Shown here piece after piece: positions 58,140 through 64,000 of a stretch of 64,000 nucleotides of DNA. Location of the stretch: positions 9,854 through 73,853 of the forward strand of contig DATLNB010000009.1 in assembly GCA_035536995.1 (NCBI GenBank). The letters run 5' to 3'. The stretch is from AV80 sp035536995. Lineage in GTDB: Bacteria > Verrucomicrobiota > Verrucomicrobiia > Chthoniobacterales > UBA10450. Numbering within the stretch: position 1 is the first letter of the stretch; every line of letters begins with the position of its first letter. Below the pieces are notes generated by a model. The model ran no database searches, was not told where the DNA came from, and worked only from the letters and a program-made list of their open reading frames with translations. Made by a program: the position numbers and the translations under genes.

Positions 58140-58974
58140 CGGCCAGCGCCGGCCACAGCGAGTGGAGGGTGCTGCCATTGGTTTCATGAGCTTCGGCCAC
58201 GTCGATGGTTCGTAGTTTCGGATGATCCATTCCGGCGATGAACCGTTGCCCGGCCCGTGCATACGATGGTTTGGAAAACGCCCCGCAGATATCGCCGCCG
58301 ATGATCGGCGCAGTGGCCCGGATCTCTCCCAATGCCCAAATCAAATCTTCGACTGTGAATCGGCCGTTCTCCCAGTTCGTGATCGCTTCCTCGCGCCGGA
58401 GACAATCAAGGTCGATCGTTACATAAACACCCGTGCCTGCAAGCTGCGCGGCGAAGCCGGAAAACTTTTCGCGCCAATTCGAGCGCAGAATTGCTCCGCG
58501 CCGAGTTTGGTCGCCGGGTGAGCGGTGGTCGGCCCAGGGGTGAACCTCCAGGCGCCCTTCCCTCTCCGCGCGCCGGTTTCCGAAAAGCTGGCCCGGCCAC
58601 CAGCACTCGAAATTCCCACAACCCCAAACGCTCGCCCGGATCAATTCCGGCAACTCGAGCGCGCGATTGATCCAGGCCCCGCAACCCCAGCGCGGCGGGC
58701 GGACGTCCCAGTCCGGATGATTGTCGAATGACACCAGGACAAACGGTTCCCGGATACGGCGCAGCCAGAGGGCGCTTAAATGATGGAAATCTCCCGAGCC
58801 ATAGAGGATGAAGGGCGCGAGCCGGGTTTCATATTCCCGGTATAAGTTTTCAATCAGCTCTCCCGGGGCGGAAAAGCGAAGCTGAGGTCCCCAGGATTTT
58901 GCCTCGATGGTTTCGAGAGCAACCGAGCCGGGCTCCCAGGCATCATCGAGATTGAGATGAATCGCGGTGACCAA
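58135..58974 (-). CDS. Arginase/agmatinase-fold protein (ureohydrolase-like)
   Basis: This protein of about 279 residues has a ureohydrolase fold. VSFDNHPDWDVRPP (D-x-H-x-D) and VTIDLDCLRREEAITNW (D-x-D) are the two manganese-ligand motifs, and GSGDFHHL supplies an upstream His. The arginase DxHxD motif is complete. Length and insertion patterns differ from arginase itself, so the substrate (arginine, agmatine, formimidoylglutamate or another guanidine) is open. Start is taken as the TTG at 58974, giving VTAIHLNLDDAWEPG; an ATG at 59037 would add 21 atypical residues. It would be convergent with the SMR pair. Confidence 0.72.
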   Translation of the reverse strand: MVTAIHLNLDDAWEPGSVALETIEAKSWGPQLRFSAPGELIENLYREYETRLAPFILYGSGDFHHLSALWLRRIREPFVLVSFDNHPDWDVRPPRWGCGAWINRALELPELIRASVWGCGNFECWWPGQLFGNRRAEREGRLEVHPWADHRSPGDQTRRGAILRSNWREKFSGFAAQLAGTGVYVTIDLDCLRREEAITNWENGRFTVEDLIWALGEIRATAPIIGGDICGAFSKPSYARAGQRFIAGMDHPKLRTIDVAEAHETNGSTLHSLWPALAG

Positions 58975-59043
58975 GCCAGAAATTCTATCACAGTTCCACG
59001 GGTGAGGCGCGCAAGGTTGCGGTGAACCGCGAACCAATGGTGC

Positions 59044-59532
59044 ATGGCTAACCGGACGAGCAAAGGGCAGCGGAATGGCGGTCGAAACGGCAACGACGAC
59101 CGCGATATGTTTTGCAAGATCCGCGATGCGTTCGGCGTTTTCGCGCGGAACGCATCAGCGACTTTGGGAACGGCCTGGTCGTTCGTGGCCGCTATCGGGA
59201 TCATCGTGGTCTGGGCGGCGACAGGACACGCGTTCGATTACTCAGATACCTGGCAGCTCATCATTAATACCGGCACAACCATCGTCACCTTCCTGATGGT
59301 GTTCCTGATCCAAAACACCCAGAACCGCGACGCAAAAGCGGTCCATTTGAAATTGGACGAGCTGATTCGCGCCCTGAGCGGGGCGCGGAACAAACTGGTC
59401 GATCTCGAGAAGCTGTCCGATGACGAGCTGAAGACGCTCGAGAACGAATTCGAAAAACTGCGCGAAAAAGCCGAAGGCGCGAAAGAGAAGGTCGAAGAGC
59501 TGCAGGAAACGGCGGAAAAAGGAGCGCGTTAG
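59044..59532 (+). CDS. Low-affinity iron permease (Fet4)-like protein
   Basis: This 162-residue protein has two or three membrane helices. ASATLGTAWSFVAAIGIIVV and WAATGHAFDYSDTWQLIINT match the short bacterial Fet4-like family (DUF/low-affinity iron permease). FLMVFLIQNTQNRDAKAVHL and KLDELIRALSGARNKLVDLE follow, then a charged coiled-coil tail. Iron transport is not certain for these short forms. It is divergent from the arginase-fold gene by about 70 bases. Confidence 0.7.
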   Translation: MANRTSKGQRNGGRNGNDDRDMFCKIRDAFGVFARNASATLGTAWSFVAAIGIIVVWAATGHAFDYSDTWQLIINTGTTIVTFLMVFLIQNTQNRDAKAVHLKLDELIRALSGARNKLVDLEKLSDDELKTLENEFEKLREKAEGAKEKVEELQETAEKGAR

Positions 59533-59569
59533 GCGTTGTGCGCATCTCGTTCCCAAGCTCCCGCACGGA

Positions 59570-60274
59570 TTAACCTGCGGCCCGTGGTTTTTGTTTCTCG
59601 TTCGCCTTCGGCTCGAGCGGCATCGCTTCGCCGGATCGAATAAATAATTTCCCGCTCGGGCACAGGTGAAAGACCTCGCACCGATGACAGTCCGGTTTCC
59701 GTGCGAAACAACGGCGGCGTCCGTGCCAGATCAACCAGTGGCTCCACATGGTCCAATGCGGATGCGGCACCAATTTTATCAAATCCTGCTCGATCTTTTC
59801 CGCGTCTGTCTGGCGCGTGATCCGGAACCGATGCGACAGTCGCATGACATGAGTGTCGACCACGACGCCTTCATCCTTATGAAAAGCATTCCCAAGAACG
59901 ACGTTGGCCGTTTTTCGCCCGACCCCCGGAAGGCCGTGCAACTTTTCCATCGTGTCCGGAACACGGCCGCCGTGCTGAGCGACGATGGCCGCGGTCGCCC
60001 CGCGAATACTTTTCGTTTTGCTCCTGAAAAATCCGGTCGAGCGAATCATTCGTTCGAGCGTGGCGGGTGAAGCTTTCGCGTAATCAGCCGCGCTCCGGAA
60101 TTTGGCAAAAAGCGCCGGCGTGACCGCATTGACGCGCTTATCGGTGCATTGGGCCGAGAGAATGGTCGCGACGAGAAGCTCGAGTGGATTGCGAAAATTG
60201 AGCTCGCAGTGGGCGTCCGGGTAAACTTTCGGGAACGCTTTGACCAGAGCTTGAACGCGGTCCCGGACAGTCAT
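59570..60274 (-). CDS. nth: Endonuclease III
   Basis: This 234-residue base-excision-repair glycosylase/AP-lyase removes oxidised pyrimidines. The helix-hairpin-helix LHGLPGVGRKTANVVLGNAF has the catalytic Lys. VVVDTHVMRLSHRFRI carries the catalytic Asp. The 4Fe-4S Cys set is CFARKPDCHRCEVFHLC near residue 195. The C-terminus is extended by about 20 Lys/Arg-rich residues. It is overlapped by 4 bases by the upstream small membrane protein gene, so both are co-translated. Confidence 0.93.
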   Translation of the reverse strand: MTVRDRVQALVKAFPKVYPDAHCELNFRNPLELLVATILSAQCTDKRVNAVTPALFAKFRSAADYAKASPATLERMIRSTGFFRSKTKSIRGATAAIVAQHGGRVPDTMEKLHGLPGVGRKTANVVLGNAFHKDEGVVVDTHVMRLSHRFRITRQTDAEKIEQDLIKLVPHPHWTMWSHWLIWHGRRRCFARKPDCHRCEVFHLCPSGKLFIRSGEAMPLEPKANEKQKPRAAG

Positions 60275-60540
60275 CGGGCCGGGCTCTCCTCCTTGCGCCC
60301 CCGGGCCCGGGCGATTATCCGGCGGGCGCGTTGAACGGCTATTCGCGCCCAGGCGAATTCGCTCGCGAGAACTCCGAGGCCAATCGGGATGACGATAAAC
60401 GCGGGACCCGGAAGAACGACCATGGCAACGCCAATCAGGAGGATGGTGCCTCCAATCACGGCTACGATGGCCTTGCGGAGCGGCCCGGGGATCTGGCGAA
60501 ACCCGGCCATTGCTCTACGAAAGGGAGTCCGCCAGCTCAC
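60271..60540 (-). CDS. PGPGW-type small membrane protein
   Basis: This 89-residue protein has two helices. FRQIPGPLRKAIVAVIGGTI and LLIGVAMVVLPGPAFIVIPI match the PGPGW-type transmembrane family (PF09656). GLGVLASEFAWARIAVQRAR and a basic tail follow. Function is unknown. It is translated just ahead of nth with an ATGA overlap. A sequence of about 140 bases with a palindrome (GGACGTGCTTCCGCACGTCC) separates it from hflX, the gene downstream of miaA. Confidence 0.78.
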   Translation of the reverse strand: MSWRTPFRRAMAGFRQIPGPLRKAIVAVIGGTILLIGVAMVVLPGPAFIVIPIGLGVLASEFAWARIAVQRARRIIARARGRKEESPAR

Positions 60541-60634
60541 GTCGATTACGTCGCCGCGCTTCGATAATGCGTCAATGCCTCGAACAGCGGGCGCGTCAGT
60601 CCTCCGTCGCTACAACTGCCTGTCGGAGGGACGT

Positions 60635-60672
60635 GCTTCCGCACGTCCGCCTTTGCCGGCGCACACTCCGCA
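60635..60672. repeat. GGGACGTGCTTCCGCACGTCC palindrome
   Basis: GGACGTGC and GCACGTCC pair around TTCC. Adjacent GGCGCACACTCCGCAAAGGG follows. It lies between hflX's end and the PGPGW gene. Confidence 0.5.
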
Positions 60673-60684
60673 AAGGGAGAGCAC

Positions 60685-61956
60685 TCAGACAACCGCGTAC
60701 TCGGCCAGCTTCTGTTGCAGATGCGGCGGCGCGTGCGCCACGATCACGGCAAATTCGCCTTCATAACGAAGCTCCAGGACGTGGCCAACGCGATGAATCT
60801 CCGCAATTAATCCGGCCTCGCTGATTGGCACCCGGAACTGCGAGCGCAGACGCCACGCGCCCAGCTCGCTTTGGAGCGCCTCGACCAGGCCGGAGACATT
60901 CGTCCCTTTTCGCGCCGAAATGGCAACGCTTCCGGGAAACCTCTTCTTGTAAACATCGATCAACTCGTCGTTCACAAGCGCGTCGATCTTATTGAAAACC
61001 ATCAGCGTTTGTTTGCCGAACGCACCGAGTTCCTTGATCACGGTATCGACGGCTTCAATGTGATCGTCCACCTTCGGGTGGCTCAGATCGACGACATGGA
61101 TCAGAAGGTCAGCTTCGCTTACTTCTTCTAGCGTTGCCTTGAACGACTCGATCAACGTATGGGGCAGCTTGCGCAGGAAGCCGACCGTGTCGGTGAGCAA
61201 AACGCGCTGGCGATTGGGCAGCGTCAGGCTGCGCGTTGTCGGATCGAGCGTCGCAAACAGTTTGTCTTCGGCGACAACATCCGCACCCGTCAGCAGATTG
61301 AGAAGAGTCGATTTGCCGGCGTTGGTGTAACCGACCACTGCAGCGACCGGCCATTGATGACGTTTCCGGCCCTGACGCTGGACTGAGCGCACCCGACGCA
61401 CTCCTTCGAGCTCGCGTTCCAAACGCGCGATCCGTTCCTGGACCCGGCGTCGATCGACTTCGAGCTGGGTTTCGCCCGGCCCCCGTGTCCCGATCCCGCC
61501 AGTCTGGCGCGATAGGTGAGTCCACATCCGGGTGAGCCGTGGGAGCAGATATTGCAATTGCGCGAGCTCGATTTGAAGCCGGCCTTCCCGGCTCCGCGCG
61601 CGTTGGGCGAAGATGTCGAGAATCAGCTGGGTCCGGTCGAGGACCTTGCGCGAGAGCAGGTTCTCAAGGTTCCGTCCCTGGGCTGGCGAAAGTTCGTCGT
61701 CGAAGATAACGGAGGTGACATGCTGGTCCTTGAACGATTCCTTGATCAGCTCCGCCTTGCCTTTGCCAATGTAATAAGGGGCCGTCGGCTTCTGCAGTTT
61801 CTGGGTAACCGTATTGACCACTTGGGCGCCGGCCGAGCTGGCCAGTTCGGCCAGTTCTTCCATCGAATCGCGAAGATCCCACTTTGAGACACCTTCCTGC
61901 TCGAGGCCGATAAGCAGGGCGCGCTCCTGTTTTTTCTTCGGACTAACGTCGATCAT
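60685..61956 (-). CDS. hflX: Ribosome-associated GTPase HflX
   Basis: This 423-residue GTPase rescues stalled or heat-damaged ribosomes by splitting subunits. The N-terminal domain (to about 180) has APYYIGKGKAELIKESFKDQ and SPAQGRNLENLLSRKVLDRT. The G domain has VVGYTNAGKSTLLNLLTG (G1), DPTTRSL (G2), DTVGFLRKLPH (G3), FNKIDA (G4) and SARKGTN (G5). The arrangement is typical HflX. It overlaps miaA by 4 bases, and hfq, which lies between them in some bacteria, is missing. Confidence 0.93.
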   Translation of the reverse strand: MIDVSPKKKQERALLIGLEQEGVSKWDLRDSMEELAELASSAGAQVVNTVTQKLQKPTAPYYIGKGKAELIKESFKDQHVTSVIFDDELSPAQGRNLENLLSRKVLDRTQLILDIFAQRARSREGRLQIELAQLQYLLPRLTRMWTHLSRQTGGIGTRGPGETQLEVDRRRVQERIARLERELEGVRRVRSVQRQGRKRHQWPVAAVVGYTNAGKSTLLNLLTGADVVAEDKLFATLDPTTRSLTLPNRQRVLLTDTVGFLRKLPHTLIESFKATLEEVSEADLLIHVVDLSHPKVDDHIEAVDTVIKELGAFGKQTLMVFNKIDALVNDELIDVYKKRFPGSVAISARKGTNVSGLVEALQSELGAWRLRSQFRVPISEAGLIAEIHRVGHVLELRYEGEFAVIVAHAPPHLQQKLAEYAVV

Positions 61957-62843
61957 CCACGGACGAGAACGCGCGCCGCATTTTGCGAGATGAGCTCGAT
62001 GGCTTCAGAGGGGCGATGCGCGGAAAGGTTCAGCGATGGAAAATTAGTTTGGCGCCGGAACCAGGTCAACTGCCTTTTGGCGTAGCGACGGGTAGCCTGC
62101 TGGATGCGCGCGATGCATTCGGCCTGGGAAATTTCGCCGGCGATGAGGGCGCGGATTTCGCGCAGACCAAGCGTTTTTTCCGCGGTCGGGCCGACGTTCG
62201 TCGTGCCTCGAACTTCCTGAACCACCCCAGCCTCGAACATTTGGTCCACCCGCTCATTGATACGCCGGTAGAGATCGTCGCGGTCGCGGCAAAGAAGGAT
62301 TCCCTCCGCGGCCGACACGTGGTCCCAGTCCGCCCGCTGGTTTGAGAAAGGCTGTCCGGTCAGCAGGCAAACCTCAACCGCACGGATCAGGCGCCGCCGA
62401 TTTTGCCGATCGATTTTGGCGGCAGCCTGCGAGTCCAGCGAGGACAAGCCTCGAAACAGCTCTTCGTTTGTTGTTCCCTCGAGTTTGGCCCGCAATGTTT
62501 GATTTGCTCCGGGCAACCTGTCCAGGCCATGAGTGAGCGCCTTGATGTAGAGGCCGGTGCCGCCGACGACGATAAACGAACGGGCGGTGCCGATGATCTT
62601 TTCCGCAGCGGCGCGGAATTTTTCGGCATTCATTTCCTCGCTCAACGGCACCGTCCCGATGAGGTGATGGGTCGCCTTCGCCCGCGTTGCCTGGTCCGGC
62701 TTCGCCGTCAGTAAATCGAGGCCGCGGTATATCTGATAAGCGTCGGCACTGACCACTTCCGCGTCCCGCTGCCGCGCAACTTCAGCGGCGATCTCCGATT
62801 TACCGACGGCCGTGGGCCCGACGATGAAGAAAACGCGTTTCAT
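61953..62843 (-). CDS. miaA: tRNA dimethylallyltransferase MiaA
   Basis: This 296-residue enzyme prenylates A37 of tRNAs that read U-starting codons. GPTAVGKSEIAAEVARQR is the P-loop near residue 9. SADAYQIYRGLDLLTAKPDQ and HHLIGTVPLSEEMNAEKFRA are family blocks. VVGGTGLYIKALTHGLDRLP follows, with RRLIRAVEVCLLTGQPFS and RYAKRQLTWFRRQ at the C-terminal side. It is first of a miaA-hflX pair. The next upstream gene is the RRM protein with a terminator between. Confidence 0.94.
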   Translation of the reverse strand: MKRVFFIVGPTAVGKSEIAAEVARQRDAEVVSADAYQIYRGLDLLTAKPDQATRAKATHHLIGTVPLSEEMNAEKFRAAAEKIIGTARSFIVVGGTGLYIKALTHGLDRLPGANQTLRAKLEGTTNEELFRGLSSLDSQAAAKIDRQNRRRLIRAVEVCLLTGQPFSNQRADWDHVSAAEGILLCRDRDDLYRRINERVDQMFEAGVVQEVRGTTNVGPTAEKTLGLREIRALIAGEISQAECIARIQQATRRYAKRQLTWFRRQTNFPSLNLSAHRPSEAIELISQNAARVLVRG

Positions 62844-62973
62844 CTTTAATTGTAGGGCGTTGCTGTGAAACGCCGGTCCCGTGACTCGACCCGAACGGCC
62901 TCTGACCCAGACGCCCTACAACAACAATTGGTGCCCTGGCCTCCAAATAAAAAGGTTGTCGCGCCGAAAACAA

Positions 62974-63016
62974 AAACCGGGAGACCGGTTTTCACCGCGT
63001 CTCCCGGTTTCGCAAG
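62974..63016 (-). terminator. Rho-independent terminator of the RRM protein gene
   Basis: Read on the minus strand, AAACCGGGAGAC and GTCTCCCGGTTT form a 12-bp perfect stem with a 13-base centre, followed by a T-rich run. Confidence 0.8.
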
Positions 63017-63027
63017 TTAACGGCTCG

Positions 63028-63564
63028 TTAGTTCGCGGGTTGATGGTCGCTCGATTTCGCGCCGCTCACCACCAGCTTGCGGCCCAGGAATTCCTTGTCG
63101 TGCAATTCCTCCACGGCCCGCTTCGCTTCGTCCACCGTCAGCATCTGAACGAATGCAAAGCCTTTCGAGCGCTGGTTATGACGATAGGTGACCACTTCGG
63201 CGTTCTGGACCGCACCGACGCCGTTGAAGAGCTCGAACAGGTCGCTCTCCGTCGCGTCAAAGGACAGGTTCCCGACATAAAGCCGGGGCGTAGTGACTTC
63301 GACGGATTCCGGTTTACGCGAAGGCCGCGACTCCCGCTCCTGCTGGAACTGCGCGCCATTGCTCCGTGCCGGCTCCTGCCGGATAGGCCGCGGCGCCGGT
63401 TTTCCGCCGCCGGAAAAGAGGTCCTTGAACCACTGTAAGAACGATTTTTTTTCCGGAGCGCGCGAGGGCGCACTCTGGTAGGAGGGGCGATTCCCGCCGC
63501 CCCTTCTGCGGGGACCGCCACGCGAACGCCGGCCGTTTCTCCCGCCTGATGAATGAGATGCCAT
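63028..63564 (-). CDS. RRM-domain RNA-binding protein
   Basis: This 178-residue protein has an N-terminal Arg/Gly-rich region (RRSRGGPRRRGGGNRPSYQS), then an RRM fold at about 92-170. RNP2 is LYVGNLSF and RNP1 is RSKGFAFVQM. VVTYRHNQRSKGFAFV and KEFLGRKLVVSGAK finish the domain. Such small proteins are cold-inducible or post-transcriptional factors in cyanobacteria and others. The N-terminal RG tail is unusual for the short bacterial type. A short TGAGGAT precedes the ATG. The transcript ends at a strong terminator. Confidence 0.85.
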   Translation of the reverse strand: MASHSSGGRNGRRSRGGPRRRGGGNRPSYQSAPSRAPEKKSFLQWFKDLFSGGGKPAPRPIRQEPARSNGAQFQQERESRPSRKPESVEVTTPRLYVGNLSFDATESDLFELFNGVGAVQNAEVVTYRHNQRSKGFAFVQMLTVDEAKRAVEELHDKEFLGRKLVVSGAKSSDHQPAN

Positions 63565-63953
63565 ATTGATCCTCAGGTTTTACCCAATTGTTAAATGGGC
63601 GAAGCGCATCGGAGGATGCACAGTCCCTGGTCGGCGAACCTAAAATCTCCCTGCCCCGGAAAAGGAGCAGGAAGCGGTAAACAATCAGCCGGGCCAGAGG
63701 AAACTCCGCCTCGTAGAATCGGGAACCCATTCGCAAGCAACGGCGGTCCGCAGGCCTCAGGGAACGAAACAGGACCGATCGAGCTCGGCGCTGACAAACT
63801 CTGGTTCGTTGTGAAAAGCGGACGCCCGGGTTGACGAAGAACATTCCCGACATCTGCGGGAATTATGGCCGTTCGAGATGCGAATGCAAGGGCCGCTGTA
63901 GCCGCGGCGCTCAGTCGCCGCGAACGCTCACCCCTCGACAGGCGCGGCGACAG
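63565..63953. other. 389-bp spacer before the last gene fragment
   Basis: No coding feature is supported here. It includes the leader of the RRM gene at its left end and a CTGTAGCCGCGGCGCTCAGT palindrome at 63896-63959. No promoter consensus stands out. Confidence 0.5.
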
Positions 63954-63959
63954 CTACAG
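63896..63959. repeat. CTGTAGCCGCGGCG...CAGCTACAG palindromic repeat
   Basis: CTGTAGCCGCGGCGCTCAGT opens and GCGCGGCGACAGCTACAGG closes the element. It provides the stop of the gene fragment at the window's end. Confidence 0.6.
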
Positions 63960-64000
63960 GGGCTTGGAACGAAACCACTCCACGAACTTGGGCAGGCCGA
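63954..64000 (-). CDS. C-terminal fragment of an epimerase-like protein, cut by the window edge
   Basis: The minus strand reads GLPKFVEWFRSKPL and a stop. GLPKFVEWF followed by a basic end resembles the C-terminus of UDP-glucuronate/NAD-dependent epimerases. Only 14 residues are visible, so the name is tentative. The stop TAG is part of a CTGTAGC palindromic repeat. Confidence 0.4.
   Translation of the reverse strand, partial: GLPKFVEWFRSKPL

Overview
The window looks like chromosomal core sequence of a GC-rich, Gram-negative bacterium. It has a TonB-dependent receptor, a heptose epimerase for LPS core, and many exported proteins. The repeat-riddled intergenic spaces, DUF5069, DUF3667 and DUF4386 proteins, an ADOP-type permease and a bacterial deoxyhypusine-synthase homologue suggest a soil Verrucomicrobiota lineage (Chthoniobacterales / Udaeobacter-like). 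That placement is inference; no rRNA gene is present to settle it. I saw no tRNA, rRNA, CRISPR array, prophage or transposase gene.

Layout. 1-10.5 kb: a truncated oxygenase-like gene, a BtuB-like receptor (minus), hldD, a deoxyhypusine synthase-like enzyme, OsmC, a GH26-like hydrolase, a DUF2383 protein, DUF5069, a UbiB kinase and a VOC protein. 10.5-21.5 kb: an APC permease, YebC, a DUF3667 protein, alaS and recA (minus), two Hsp20 genes, ribD and a Gly/Tyr-rich secreted peptide. 21.7-32 kb: the dnaG-rpoD block with a small membrane protein behind it, NfeD, a CPBP-like protein, LysE, thiH-thiS and two secreted proteins. 32-44.7 kb: one long plus-strand array that starts with a YtrA-type GntR regulator behind a clear promoter and palindromic operator. 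It continues through an ABC ATPase and permease, five DUF4386 membrane proteins, a secreted protein, an ADOP/MacB-like permease and three tandem membrane-anchored MDR oxidoreductases. Many junctions overlap or are separated by a few bases, so this is the best candidate here for an undescribed co-regulated envelope-stress system. 44.7-64 kb: an NTT-like transporter, a cupredoxin, an SLC13 permease, sufS-sufU, a glycosyltransferase, an oxidoreductase, rpmB, a 524-residue protein of unknown function, acpP, MscS, a GNAT/FemAB-like protein, a two-subunit SMR/EamA pair, an arginase-fold protein, an Fet4-like protein, nth, miaA-hflX, an RRM protein and the tail of an epimerase-like gene.

The second theme is dispersed palindromic repeats of about ten families in nearly every spacer. 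Several invade genes. One lies in frame inside alaS and adds about 34 residues. One lies in the C-terminal tail of the 524-residue protein. Several supply stop codons, and one 34-bp palindrome at 58.1 kb ends two convergent genes at once. Beside alaS lies a degenerate second copy of its own C-terminal coding end, together with a 56-bp tandem duplication.

Motifs and translations were read by eye. Family names follow from recognisable motifs and typical lengths; no database search was run.
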